The notes: generated by a model from the letters alone, not told the origin. Positions 1 to 6,270 are shown, counted from the stretch's first letter. The stretch is DNA of 11,618 nucleotides from Acidobacteriota bacterium (GCA_003222555.1 QHWL01000068.1:1-11618); one strand, 5' to 3'. A program made the numbers and translations.

Positions 1-357
1 AGGCATGCGTATCTGCTCGTCGTCGTCATGATCGGCTGGGTTTTCTTCCGGGCCGATACGCTCACCGGCGCCATCGCGTTTCTGAAAGCGCTGGCGGGGT
101 TGAGTCCAGCGGCGCCCACCGCGTTCACGATCCAGTGGTACGCGACGCCCGATGTGGCCATCGCGCTCCTGGCAGGCATGATCGGATCGCTGCCGATCGT
201 GCCGGCGCTCGCCCGCTGGGTTGACGAGGCGCCGCGGCCCGGCCTGGGGCGGGGGTTCGCCGCCGCCAGCACAGCGACGCTTGTTGTGCTGCTGGTCGCC
301 TCAATCATGCACATGGCGGCGCGCGCGTACAACCCATTCATCTATTTCCGATTCTGA
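1..357 (+). CDS. MBOAT family O-acyltransferase (AlgI-like), C-terminal part
   Basis: The frame is open from the first base and ends at TGA 355-357, giving the last 118 residues of a protein whose start lies left of the window. Near its beginning is GWVFFRADT, the conserved tract of AlgI-type membrane-bound O-acyltransferases. It ends in YNPFIYFRF, the usual C-terminus of this family. Three hydrophobic stretches are visible (about residues 4-16, 52-70 and 92-106), as expected for a polytopic inner-membrane protein. The family passes acetyl groups across the membrane for O-acetylation of exopolysaccharides such as alginate. The stop codon overlaps the ATG of the next gene by one base, and that gene is an AlgX/AlgJ-like protein, the standard partner. 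The polysaccharide substrate cannot be read from the sequence. The family is fairly certain; the catalytic histidine region is outside the window. Confidence 0.88.
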   Translation, partial: RHAYLLVVVMIGWVFFRADTLTGAIAFLKALAGLSPAAPTAFTIQWYATPDVAIALLAGMIGSLPIVPALARWVDEAPRPGLGRGFAAASTATLVVLLVASIMHMAARAYNPFIYFRF

Positions 358-1541
358 TGAGCACCCACGGCGGGACTAAAGTCCCGCGCCACGAGCGCGC
401 CCGAAACGTACGGCCCGAGCCCTGGAATGTGGTCCTCCTCGGGCTGTTCCTCCTCGTCATCGGGCTTCCGTTGGCCGCAAGCCTTGCGGGCGCCGACGGC
501 GCCGACCCTGGCGCCGAGAACCGCGAGATGGCGGTGTTCCCCCGGCTCGACGGCTCCTGGAAATCGGTCGCCAACTTCGGCAACGGTCTGGGCCACTGGT
601 TCGACGACCACTTTGGCTTCCGTGCGGCGCTCGTGCGCTGGTTCGGCGAAACGCGCCTGTTCTGGCTTGGCGTGTCGCCGTCCTCGACCGTCATCAAAGG
701 GCGCGGCGGTTGGCTCTTCTATGCCGACGACTCGGCGCTCGACGACTACGTCGCCGAAAGGCCGTTCGCGCCGGAAGAGCTCCGCGCGTGGCGCTCTGCC
801 CTCGTGGCCACCAACGACTGGCTGAACGAGCGCGGCGTCCGGTTCGTATTCACCATCGCGCCGGACAAACACGTCATCTACGCTGAGCAAATGCCTGCGT
901 CGCTGCATCGTGTCGGCGGCACGTCGAGAACCGAGCAGCTCTTCGAGTATTTGCGGCACACGACGGATCTCACGCTGGTCGACGTGCGGCCGGCGCTTTT
1001 CGAGCCGAAAGGGGACGAGCGCCTCTATCACCTTACCGATACGCACTGGAACGATCGCGGTGCGTTTGTCGCCTATCGCGAAATCATCGAAGCCGTGCGC
1101 AGGATGGTGCCGTCGGTGCCGGCGCCATGGAGCCGCAACGACTTCGATCCGGTGACTCGTGACAGCGCCGGCCGGGATTTGGCGGGAATGATCGGGCTCA
1201 CGCGCGTGCTGCGCGAGTCCGATCTGATGCTGATTCCCAGGCGGCCGCGCCAGGCGCGCGTCGTCGAGCCGCCTGGAGCCACTCCGACCGATGAAGAGGG
1301 GCGGCTCGTGACCGAGATTCCAGGGTCGCGGCTGCCCCGAGCGCTCATCATTCGCGACTCGTTTGCGTCGGGCCTCGCGCCGTTCTTGTCGGAACATTTC
1401 GGCCGCGCGGTGTATCTCTGGCAGAACTACGTGGGCGCGGACGCTGTGCTGCACGAGAAACCGGCCGTCGTGATTCAGGAAATCGTCGGGCGGCATCTGC
1501 TGTCGGTCGCCCCGTACAACGACGTCGCGAATCAGCGTTAG
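357..1541 (+). CDS. AlgX/AlgJ-like SGNH hydrolase-fold O-acetyltransferase
   Basis: This 394-residue protein has one membrane anchor or uncleaved signal at about residues 24-43, followed by a periplasmic SGNH-type domain. The catalytic set of the AlgJ/AlgX family is visible: DTHWN with Asp228 and His230, and RDSF with the probable nucleophile Ser335. The early tract KGRGGWLFY (about 114-122) is also typical. These proteins receive acetyl groups from the MBOAT partner and place them on an exopolysaccharide in the periplasm. The start ATG at 357 overlaps the upstream stop (TGATG), which suggests translational coupling. Residues 4-12 are unusual: they are encoded by a REP-like palindrome (368-392), so the cytoplasmic N-tail is partly repeat-derived. 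A long open frame on the opposite strand is a GC-rich shadow. It could equally be a cell-wall or capsule acetyltransferase; alginate itself is not implied. Confidence 0.87.
   Translation: MSTHGGTKVPRHERARNVRPEPWNVVLLGLFLLVIGLPLAASLAGADGADPGAENREMAVFPRLDGSWKSVANFGNGLGHWFDDHFGFRAALVRWFGETRLFWLGVSPSSTVIKGRGGWLFYADDSALDDYVAERPFAPEELRAWRSALVATNDWLNERGVRFVFTIAPDKHVIYAEQMPASLHRVGGTSRTEQLFEYLRHTTDLTLVDVRPALFEPKGDERLYHLTDTHWNDRGAFVAYREIIEAVRRMVPSVPAPWSRNDFDPVTRDSAGRDLAGMIGLTRVLRESDLMLIPRRPRQARVVEPPGATPTDEEGRLVTEIPGSRLPRALIIRDSFASGLAPFLSEHFGRAVYLWQNYVGADAVLHEKPAVVIQEIVGRHLLSVAPYNDVANQR
368..392 (-). repeat. REP-like palindrome, copy R1 (inside the AlgX-like gene)
   Basis: GCGGGACT (370-377) and AGTCCCGC (380-387) form a perfect 8-bp stem with a two-base loop. 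On the minus strand it reads GTGGCGC, GGGACTT, then AGTCCCGC. This matches the layout of copies R2 (1568-1642), R3 (10051-10074) and, more loosely, R4 (3451-3473). It encodes residues 4-12 of the AlgX-like protein. Confidence 0.65.
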
Positions 1542-1567
1542 CCAATGCCTGTGTTTTTTTGACAACT

Positions 1568-1642
1568 GTGGCGCGGGGCTTCCGCCTTCGCTGAAGCTTC
1601 GGCGGACCGCCGTAGCCTTGGCGGAGGCTGGTTAGCCCCGCG
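1568..1642 (+). repeat. REP-like palindrome, copy R2, with two-armed loop
   Basis: The element starts GTGGCGC and has an outer stem CGCGGGGCT (1572-1580) with AGCCCCGCG (1634-1642), 9 bp and perfect. Inside are two further hairpins with stems CCGCC/GGCGG: 1582-1586 with 1601-1605, and 1607-1611 with 1620-1624. The folded form is a cloverleaf. It lies 27 bases after the stop of the AlgX-like gene, so it could protect the mRNA 3' end or slow polymerase, but no T-run follows it. The T-run at 1553-1559 lies before the hairpin, so it is not a normal intrinsic terminator. Confidence 0.65.
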
Positions 1643-1643
1643 T

Positions 1644-1772
1644 TCGCAGGCCTGAAGAGCCTGTGAAAAAATGCGACGTTTGAACGCAGAGCTCGCAGAC
1701 CACGCTGAGAAATCCTTGGGCATTTCTTCTCTGCGGCCTCTGCGGTCTCTGCGTTGAACGTGATTTCTTCAC
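1644..1772. repeat. Long palindromic dispersed repeat, copy A
   Basis: The left end reads CGCAGGCCTGAAGAGCCTG, then GTGAAAAAATGCGACG, then an arm with GAACGCAGAG and related CGCAGA units. The right arm (about 1730-1770) is roughly its reverse complement: TTCTCTGCGGCC, CTCTGCGGTCTCTGCG, then TTTCTTCAC. A second copy lies at 10096-10240 with the same order. Its right end matches the reverse complement of this copy's left end, so the complete unit is a palindrome of about 130-145 bp. No open frame of note lies inside. It looks like a non-autonomous, MITE-like or REP-type element; no target duplication was identified. Confidence 0.75.
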
Positions 1773-1791
1773 AATCTCTGAGGGTCTGCTC

Positions 1792-1824
1792 CACTACAAA
1801 CAGGCTTCTGTCCTGTACGTAGTG
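1792..1824. repeat. Hairpin between two converging genes
   Basis: CACTAC (1792-1797) pairs with GTAGTG (1819-1824), and after a two-base mismatch ACAGG (1800-1804) pairs with CCTGT (1812-1816), leaving a 7-base loop. The AlgX-like gene arrives from the left and the small hypothetical gene ends 8 bases to the right on the other strand. A role as a two-way transcription stop or mRNA-end stabiliser is possible. No clear T-run follows on either strand, so it is recorded as a hairpin repeat and not a proven terminator. Confidence 0.5.
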
Positions 1825-1831
1825 TCCGCCA

Positions 1832-2182
1832 TCAGAGCTCCACGCCTTCGATGTCATCGTCAGGGACGTCGACGACCACGTTGTGAATGTCGATGCGGAA
1901 CCACTCGCGAAAGGTCTTGAGGTCGCGCGAAGCGGGCCACGACGATTCGTCTTCGGTCCACGCGGCCAGCTGCAGCTCGAAAAGCCACGTGGCGTTCTCC
2001 TCCACCCATTCCTGAAGGTCCTCTTCCAGCTCGAACTCAGGCAGCAGGAACGCAGAGCCGTACGTTTTCGCGCGGGCGACCGTCAGCGTACCCTTGTTGA
2101 AGTCGGCTTCTTTCTGTAGCGTCCACTTGATGTAGGGCTGGGCGCCGACGATGGTGATGGCCGTGCGGTTGATGACGCGCAT
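1832..2182 (-). CDS. Conserved hypothetical protein, 116 residues
   Basis: An acidic, soluble-looking protein that starts [13 protein letters not shown] and has no signal peptide or membrane segment. Notable features are an early YIKW tract, the hydrophobic-acidic middle [14 protein letters not shown], a WTEDESSWP segment and an aromatic [10 protein letters not shown] segment, followed by an acidic tail. The pattern of conserved Trp, Pro and acidic residues recalls widespread small bacterial proteins of unknown function. I know no name or activity for it. The ATG at 2182 is preceded, across a 6-base gap, by TAGGAT (2189-2194 on the opposite strand), which could be a -10 element giving a very short or absent leader. 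It converges with the AlgX-like gene and is separated from it by repeats. Confidence 0.75.
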   Translation of the reverse strand: MRVINRTAITIVGAQPYIKWTLQKEADFNKGTLTVARAKTYGSAFLLPEFELEEDLQEWVEENATWLFELQLAAWTEDESSWPASRDLKTFREWFRIDIHNVVVDVPDDDIEGVEL

Positions 2183-2188
2183 CCCACA

Positions 2189-2194
2189 ATCCTA
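2189..2194 (-). promoter_or_regulatory. Possible -10 element for the 116-residue hypothetical
   Basis: On the minus strand TAGGAT lies 6 bases before the ATG at 2182. This would place the transcript start at or next to the start codon. No convincing -35 hexamer is seen. It is supported mainly by a similar arrangement at 5511-5516. Confidence 0.25.
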
Positions 2195-2319
2195 TCAGCC
2201 TCGTCCGCGCCCTCGCAGCCCGTGGTGCAAACTCCGGCTGCGTTCGGGCCGAGCTGCTGGACCACGCGCCGGTTGGCGATGTGAAGCCCTTCCCGTTTGA
2301 CCGGGGGGCCAGTAAGTGC

Positions 2320-2565
2320 ATGGCAGTCAAGACCATCACCATCGACTTGGAGGCATACGACATGGTGGCCCGCGCGAAGAAAGCGGGGCAGTCGTTTTCT
2401 CAGGTCATCAAAGAGCGACTCGGACGAAAAACCGGACGAGATCTGTGGAACGCGATCGCGCAAGGCGTCCCCTCAGGGCAAGCTCCTCCGTGCTCGCCTA
2501 CGCGAGCGCCGCCCGATCCCACGGAGGAGCTGGCGCCGTTTACGTGTTGTTGCGGAGATAGATGA
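2320..2565 (+). CDS. VapB-like antitoxin, orphan with abnormal C-terminus
   Basis: The first 48 or so residues ([42 protein letters not shown]) match the pattern of small VapB-family antitoxins: a DNA-binding N-terminal strand and helices that precede a toxin-binding tail. The ATG at 2320 is chosen over an upstream GTG at 2281 because the family begins here. After about residue 48 the protein becomes Pro-, Cys- and Ser-rich and no longer looks like an antitoxin. This change coincides with a perfect 12-bp inverted repeat (2481-2492 with 2520-2531). No PIN-domain (VapC) toxin follows; the next gene is a zinc-ribbon protein. The likely reading is a toxin-antitoxin remnant whose 3' end was replaced or disrupted, possibly by repeat insertion. 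It may be a pseudogene. Confidence 0.6.
   Translation: MAVKTITIDLEAYDMVARAKKAGQSFSQVIKERLGRKTGRDLWNAIAQGVPSGQAPPCSPTRAPPDPTEELAPFTCCCGDR
2481..2531. repeat. Two-tier palindrome in the antitoxin tail
   Basis: AGCTCCTCCGTG (2481-2492) and CACGGAGGAGCT (2520-2531) are exact reverse complements, forming a 12-bp stem. Within the 27-base interior, CTCGC (2493-2497) pairs with GCGAG (2502-2506) around a CTAC loop. This is much stronger than expected by chance in a coding sequence. It lies exactly where the antitoxin homology stops. It has a single copy in the window, so whether it is dispersed cannot be said. Confidence 0.7.
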
Positions 2566-2622
2566 AGGTGCAAAGCGGCGCACATCTGCCCTCTCGAACT
2601 CCTCGATAATAGGATCACACTC

Positions 2623-3036
2623 ATGGATGTCTCCGAACGCTTCGAGCAGCTGATCGCCTTCGTCAGCTCGCAGCTGCCCAAGCCGGTGGAGGAGCAGCAA
2701 GGCAGCGACGGTTCCATCCTTTTCACGGGCGGCGAGCCGCCCGAGGTGATCGTCCATCTCACGGATCAAACGGTCGTGGTCTCGGAGTTCGCTGGCGCAT
2801 GGGAAGAGGGGAGGTTCAGCCTCACTCCCCTCCTCGTCGGCGAGCTGTACTGGCACGCACTTCCGGAAACGGCGTTGATGAACGCGCTTTCCGCGATGAT
2901 CAAAGGCGCGCGCGAAGCGCGTTTATCCAAGTACCGAATCTGCCCACAATGCGGCGAGAAGGTTTCGCCTGAATACTTCGGCGTATCAGATGTGTGCGAT
3001 CGCTGTGCGGACGACACTCCCGGCGTGGCCCATTGA
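2623..3036 (+). CDS. Hypothetical protein with C-terminal zinc ribbon
   Basis: A 137-residue protein with an N-terminal part of about 100 residues of unrecognised fold and a C-terminal treble-Cys arrangement: C107-P-Q-C110 and C125-D-R-C128. This is a classical CxxC-14-CxxC zinc ribbon, as found in many small nucleic-acid-binding or protein-binding proteins. There is no signal peptide or membrane segment, so it is probably cytoplasmic. The ATG at 2623 is supported by an AGGA (2611-2614) eight bases upstream, a plausible ribosome binding site, and GATAAT at 2605-2610 could be a -10 element. It follows the damaged antitoxin gene by 57 bases on the same strand, but I see nothing linking their functions. 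I do not recognise a named family. Confidence 0.75.
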   Translation: MDVSERFEQLIAFVSSQLPKPVEEQQGSDGSILFTGGEPPEVIVHLTDQTVVVSEFAGAWEEGRFSLTPLLVGELYWHALPETALMNALSAMIKGAREARLSKYRICPQCGEKVSPEYFGVSDVCDRCADDTPGVAH

Positions 3037-3167
3037 GGGGCGGGGATCTGCCTTTAGCGCGCACCGCCAGCCAGACCTGAAGAAAAGACTTACCGCAAAA
3101 CGGCACGCGCAGTGCAATAGAAATCCATTGGTGTCACGGGGTCTGACGACCGGCGCACGAGTACGTC

Positions 3168-3512
3168 TTAGTGGCCGCCGTAGACGAGGTAGCCGCGCTT
3201 GCGGAGACTTTCGGCGAGGAAAACTTCCATCTCCTTCGCCTTCAGGTAAGGCATCGGGTTCAGATGCTCGTACAAACGCGGCACGAGCCGCTCGCCGCAG
3301 CGCTTCACCACACGGGCCGATTTGATTCCCTGTTTATGGTTCTGAAACCGCTGCTTGGGTGAGAGGCCGGTGAGCCCGACGTAGTAGCCGGCTTTGCCAT
3401 CCCCTCGCGGATTGCGCAGATAGACGACGTAGACGGAGTGGTGGCCTTTCGCCGGGCCTAAGGCCGGCGCGACATCCTCAGACGGGTTCGACTTCTTGCG
3501 AGACCTATTCAG
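3168..3512 (-). CDS. GIY-YIG-like domain protein, non-canonical CTG start or lost start
   Basis: Reading the minus strand back from TAA (3170-3168) gives an open frame of about 114 residues with no ATG, GTG or TTG before the domain. The protein contains SVYVVYLRN and GYYVGLTGLS (the GIY and YIG strands), QRFQNHK with the conserved Arg and His, LYEHLNPMPY, and the acidic helix AKEMEVFLAESL. This is the order seen in GIY-YIG endonuclease-fold proteins, here as a compact single-domain member. The only sensible start seen is CTG at 3512-3510, which overlaps the rmuC stop as CTGA. A REP-like palindrome (3451-3473) lies in the N-terminal codons and may have destroyed an earlier start. Function is unknown; a nuclease role is inferred from fold only. 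It could be a pseudogene that lost its start. Confidence 0.65.
   Translation of the reverse strand: MNRSRKKSNPSEDVAPALGPAKGHHSVYVVYLRNPRGDGKAGYYVGLTGLSPKQRFQNHKQGIKSARVVKRCGERLVPRLYEHLNPMPYLKAKEMEVFLAESLRKRGYLVYGGH
3451..3473 (-). repeat. REP-like palindrome, copy R4 (variant)
   Basis: On the minus strand it reads GTCGCGC, CGGCCTT, A, GGCCCGGC. This has the same layout as R1-R3 but with G/C swaps on both arms of the stem. It lies in the first codons of the GIY-YIG-like frame, about 13 to 20 residues after the proposed CTG start. It is weaker than the other copies. Confidence 0.45.
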
Positions 3513-4816
3513 ACAGCTTCGAGTTCTTCGCTCTCGACTTCGACGTCGTGAAAGGGCAGGCCGTCGGTCAGCTCCGACGCCTGGAGCATCCGCGGCACGC
3601 GATCGATCGGCTCGAGCGCCTTGATCTCTTCGCCGCCGTTCGCCGCGTGAAGGTCTTTGAACTTGCGCGCCTTCACGAGCACGTTGCCTTCGAGCGACCC
3701 GACGGCCAGATTGTACGCGTCGAGGCTCGACTTCAACCTCGCGCCGAGCGATTCGAAATGTCCGCCGAGGACGCGAACCGATTCGTACAGGCTGCGTCCG
3801 AGATCGCTGATCTTCCGCGCGTTTTCTTCCAAGGCCTGTTGCTGCCAGCCGTACGCCACGGCTCTCAACAGCGCGATGAGCGTTGTCGGGCTGGCCGGAA
3901 TGACGTGCTGGTCGAGCCCAATTCCAAACTCGATGAGCGAGGGGTCTTGTTCGAGCGCCGCACTGAAAAACATCTCGCCTGGCAGGAACATCACGACGAA
4001 ATCCGGACTGGGATGAACGTGCGCGGCGTAGCTTTTGGCGGCGAGTTGCGAGAGATGCGTGCGAACCTGCTTGGCGTGATCCAGCAGGAGCGCCTGGCGG
4101 CTCGCTTCGTCGGGTGCTTCGAGCGCCTTGAGATACGCGTCGAGCGGCGCCTTTGCGTCGATGACCACGTACTTGCCGCCGGGCAGGCGGACGATGACGT
4201 CGGGCCGCATGCGGCGTTCGTCGGATGTGAGCGTGGGCTGTTCCTCGAAGTCGCAGTGTTCGACCATTCCGGCAAGCTCGACGACGCGCTTGAGCTGAAG
4301 CTCGCCCCAGCGGCCGCGGACACCGGGCCGCTTGAGCGCGTCGACGAGACGCGCCGTCTGGCCGCGGAGATCCTGTCCAGTCGTGTCCAGCGACGCGATG
4401 CGCTGCATGAGCTCCGCACCGCTCTCAATCCGGCGGCGCTCGGATTCCTTTATTTCACGATCGACTTGCTCGAGCGTGGTGGCCATCGGCGCAAGTAAAT
4501 TTTCGATCGCCTTCTTGCGCGCGTCGATGTCCGCCGTCGCCTCGGTCCGCGCGTCCCGAAGACGTGTTTCGGCGAGATCGAGAAACGCTTGATTGTTCGT
4601 CCTGAGCGCGTCGGCGCTCAGCGCCTGGAACGCCTCGCGCAGGGTGGTTTCCGCATCCTGGTATGCCGTGAGCCGCTCGGCGTGGACGGCGCGATCTCGT
4701 TCCAGCTCGGTGCGAAGACGCGTCTGGACGGGGCGTGATGCCAGCCAGCTGACAAGCGCGCCGATCGCGAGGCCAACGACCAGCGCGATGACCAGAGAGA
4801 TGGGTTCGATAGTCAT
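3509..4816 (-). CDS. rmuC: DNA recombination protein RmuC
   Basis: A 435-residue protein in the usual RmuC order. An N-terminal membrane segment (about 6-26) is followed by a long charged coiled coil (about 35-165) and the conserved RmuC domain (about 165-385). The domain shows GRWGELQLKRVVELAGM, RPDVIVRLPGGKYVVIDAK with Asp206, Asp220 and Lys222 in a PD-(D/E)xK-like arrangement, DFVVMFLPGEMFFSAALE, and a helical tract ending ALEENARKISDLGRSLYESV. RmuC proteins limit inversions and rearrangements at short inverted repeats, which is notable in a palindrome-rich region. The biochemical activity is inferred to be nuclease-like. The ATG at 4816 places the membrane segment correctly. The stop TGA overlaps the proposed CTG start of the downstream GIY-YIG-like gene. 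Confidence 0.95.
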   Translation of the reverse strand: MTIEPISLVIALVVGLAIGALVSWLASRPVQTRLRTELERDRAVHAERLTAYQDAETTLREAFQALSADALRTNNQAFLDLAETRLRDARTEATADIDARKKAIENLLAPMATTLEQVDREIKESERRRIESGAELMQRIASLDTTGQDLRGQTARLVDALKRPGVRGRWGELQLKRVVELAGMVEHCDFEEQPTLTSDERRMRPDVIVRLPGGKYVVIDAKAPLDAYLKALEAPDEASRQALLLDHAKQVRTHLSQLAAKSYAAHVHPSPDFVVMFLPGEMFFSAALEQDPSLIEFGIGLDQHVIPASPTTLIALLRAVAYGWQQQALEENARKISDLGRSLYESVRVLGGHFESLGARLKSSLDAYNLAVGSLEGNVLVKARKFKDLHAANGGEEIKALEPIDRVPRMLQASELTDGLPFHDVEVESEELEAV

Positions 4817-4883
4817 TAGTATCGCATGCGTGTCGAGGCCGTATACAGGGTAAAGAGCATGAACAAATCACGGCAAACACAGC

Positions 4884-4951
4884 CGCCTTCGCGGTGGAGG
4901 CCACGCCGAGCGGAGGCGGGCCGCGGAGACCGCAGAGAAAAATCCTCAAAC
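4884..4951. repeat. Degenerate composite of the region's repeats
   Basis: The stretch contains CCGCCTTCGC, a GGAGGCGG arm and then CGCGGAGACCGCAGAGAAAA. The first part resembles the interior of R2 (1582-1625). The second resembles one arm of the long palindromic repeat (copy A, right arm, reverse complement). It therefore looks like a decayed or partial copy lying between rmuC and the double-CxxC gene. No gene is seen in 4817-4971 apart from this. Confidence 0.4.
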
Positions 4952-4971
4952 GCTATTGGCTCCCGCATCGT

Positions 4972-5502
4972 TCAGCGCGCCACAACGAAGGGCAGCCACG
5001 ACTCCGGGAGCTGCAGCTCCGCGGCGTGAATGGCGCCGGCGATGAGGCGATCGCGTTCGGCCAGGACCAACTGACGCGCTTCGAGACCCGCGGCAATCGC
5101 GTCGAACGCGTGGCGCGCGGCGATTTGTGCACGACGCCGCTTGTCTACGTAGAGTCCGGCGCCTGCCTGCCTCGTCGCGCGCGCAGTGGCCCGTTCGGCT
5201 TTGAGCATCGCAAGCCGCGGCGTGTTGACAGGCTCGAACGGCAGCCCGAACTGAAAACGCGCCAATGAGGCCGTGTCGAGATCGCGCGCCGCTTTCAGCG
5301 CTCGTTCGCGATCGAGTGGCGCCCGGTAACACTGGAAACAGATGGCCCGCAGCCGAGTGGTGGTGGGGGCGTGGGCGGCCTCTGCTCGCTCCAGCTGGTC
5401 GCGGCACGCCTTACACATGGCTTTAGGTCGTTTGCCTTCGAGCTCGCCTCCATGGAACCTAATCCACTCGTCATCAACGATTTGCGCGATTTCGTGGCTC
5501 AT
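4972..5502 (-). CDS. Hypothetical protein with two CxxC pairs
   Basis: A 176-residue protein with an N-terminal zinc-binding module: C30-K-A-C33 and C55-F-Q-C58, separated by about 21 residues. It is followed by a long Ala/Arg/Glu-rich, probably helical region (about 75-165). There is no signal peptide or membrane segment. The composition suggests a DNA- or RNA-associated or regulatory protein, but I recognise no family. The ATG at 5502 is chosen because the acidic start (MSHEIAQIVDDEW) looks natural and no ribosome binding site is seen for any alternative. TACACT lies 8 bases upstream on the same strand and may act as a -10 element with little or no leader. It is divergent from the DUF1326 gene across 125 bases. 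Confidence 0.72.
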   Translation of the reverse strand: MSHEIAQIVDDEWIRFHGGELEGKRPKAMCKACRDQLERAEAAHAPTTTRLRAICFQCYRAPLDRERALKAARDLDTASLARFQFGLPFEPVNTPRLAMLKAERATARATRQAGAGLYVDKRRRAQIAARHAFDAIAAGLEARQLVLAERDRLIAGAIHAAELQLPESWLPFVVAR

Positions 5503-5510
5503 ATGACAGC

Positions 5511-5516
5511 AGTGTA
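5511..5516 (-). promoter_or_regulatory. Possible -10 element for the double-CxxC gene
   Basis: The minus strand reads TACACT, ending 8 bases before the ATG at 5502. This fits the TAnnnT form of -10 elements and would produce an almost leaderless transcript. No clear -35 element is seen. Confidence 0.3.
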
Positions 5517-5595
5517 CGTCGAGGGGGTGACAGGGTAGGTCACGTCACGCGATGCCCCGTCAACTCGTCGGCGAGGGGCGACCGGCGCGTTCATG

Positions 5596-5604
5596 TGCTA
5601 CAGT
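5596..5604 (+). promoter_or_regulatory. Possible extended -10 promoter for the DUF1326-DUF2182 pair
   Basis: TGCTACAGT fits an extended -10 (TGn plus TAnnnT). It lies 23 bases before the ATG at 5628, leaving room for a short leader. No -35 is obvious, so the call is tentative. Confidence 0.28.
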
Positions 5605-5627
5605 CCCCGCCTCGAAAGCGAGCGGAC

Positions 5628-6266
5628 ATGGCTGATTGGATGATGCGTGGCGAGTACGTAAAAAACTGTAACTGCGCCCCCGGCTGCCCGTGCGATTTCT
5701 GGGCGGCGCCGACCCATCACGAATGCACCGGGATGTTCGCGATGCGGATTCGGCAGGGGCATTTCGACAAAACGAGCCTCGATAGCATCATCTGGGGGGG
5801 CACCTACTATTGGCCGGGCCCGCTTCACGAAGGCAACGGCACGCTACAGCCGTACATCGGCGACAAAACCACCGCCGAGCAGCGGCACGCGCTCCTTACT
5901 ATCATGAGCGGTCAGGCCGGCAACGCCTGGTTCGAAGTTGTCGCCAGCGTCGTCTCGACGGTTCTCGAACCCAAGTTTGTGCCGATCAGATTCGAATTCG
6001 ATCTCGCGAGGCGCTCTGCGAATGTCAGCGTCGCGGGAGAGTTCGAAACCATCAGCGAGCCGATCAAGAACATCGCCACGGGCGATACCCACCGCATCCT
6101 CGTCGAGATGCCGGCAGGAATGGAGTACTTCCGTCCGGAGATCGCGACGACCAAGGTGCTGAAAGGCACAGGCGCGATCAAGTTCGATTGCCCGGGGTCC
6201 CACAGCTCGCTTGCCATCGTCGAGCAGCGGCACACGGGCCTCGTCAAATCGGACATCGCCCTGTAA
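5628..6266 (+). CDS. DUF1326 domain-containing protein
   Basis: A 212-residue soluble protein. The N-terminal signature W-x-M-x-G-x-Y, then NCNCAPGCPCDFW, is characteristic of DUF1326 (PF07040). Cys14, Cys16, Cys20, Cys22 and Cys33, with His30 and His31, form a likely metal-binding cluster. The remainder looks like a beta-rich domain with the conserved tracts TTAEQRHALL and PIRFEFDLARRSANVSV. The ATG at 5628 is preferred to a GTG at 5595 because the extra 11 residues are not part of the family and overlap a promoter-like sequence. Its activity is unknown. The next gene, 4 bases downstream, encodes a DUF2182 membrane protein; I recall these families as frequent neighbours, so they probably act together, perhaps in handling a metal. 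Confidence 0.9.
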   Translation: MADWMMRGEYVKNCNCAPGCPCDFWAAPTHHECTGMFAMRIRQGHFDKTSLDSIIWGGTYYWPGPLHEGNGTLQPYIGDKTTAEQRHALLTIMSGQAGNAWFEVVASVVSTVLEPKFVPIRFEFDLARRSANVSVAGEFETISEPIKNIATGDTHRILVEMPAGMEYFRPEIATTKVLKGTGAIKFDCPGSHSSLAIVEQRHTGLVKSDIAL

Positions 6267-6270
6267 GCCC

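Noticed and set aside
342..1565. 407-residue open frame on the minus strand opposite the AlgX-like gene
   Set aside because: It is rich in Arg, His and Val with no recognisable domain and mirrors codon positions of a clearly real gene. It is a typical shadow in GC-rich DNA.
1644..1772. CRISPR array as an explanation of the periodic CGCAGA units
   Set aside because: Units are only about 9-11 bp, lack unique spacers and are arranged as an inverted repeat. No cas gene is seen.
2481..2531. Integron attC site as an explanation of the two-tier palindrome
   Set aside because: No RYYYAAC/GTTRRRY core sites are present and there is no integron integrase or cassette array nearby.
2727..2742. Perfect 7-bp stem GGGCGGC/GCCGCCC in the zinc-ribbon gene
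   Set aside because: It is a single short GC stem in GC-rich coding DNA without flanks matching the repeat families, so it is probably chance.
3037..3167. Possible RNA gene or small ORF after the zinc-ribbon gene
   Set aside because: No tRNA-like fold, strong hairpin or convincing short frame with a ribosome site was seen.
3548..4498. 316-residue open frame on the plus strand opposite rmuC
   Set aside because: rmuC is unmistakable on the other strand, and this frame has low-information composition with no motif.
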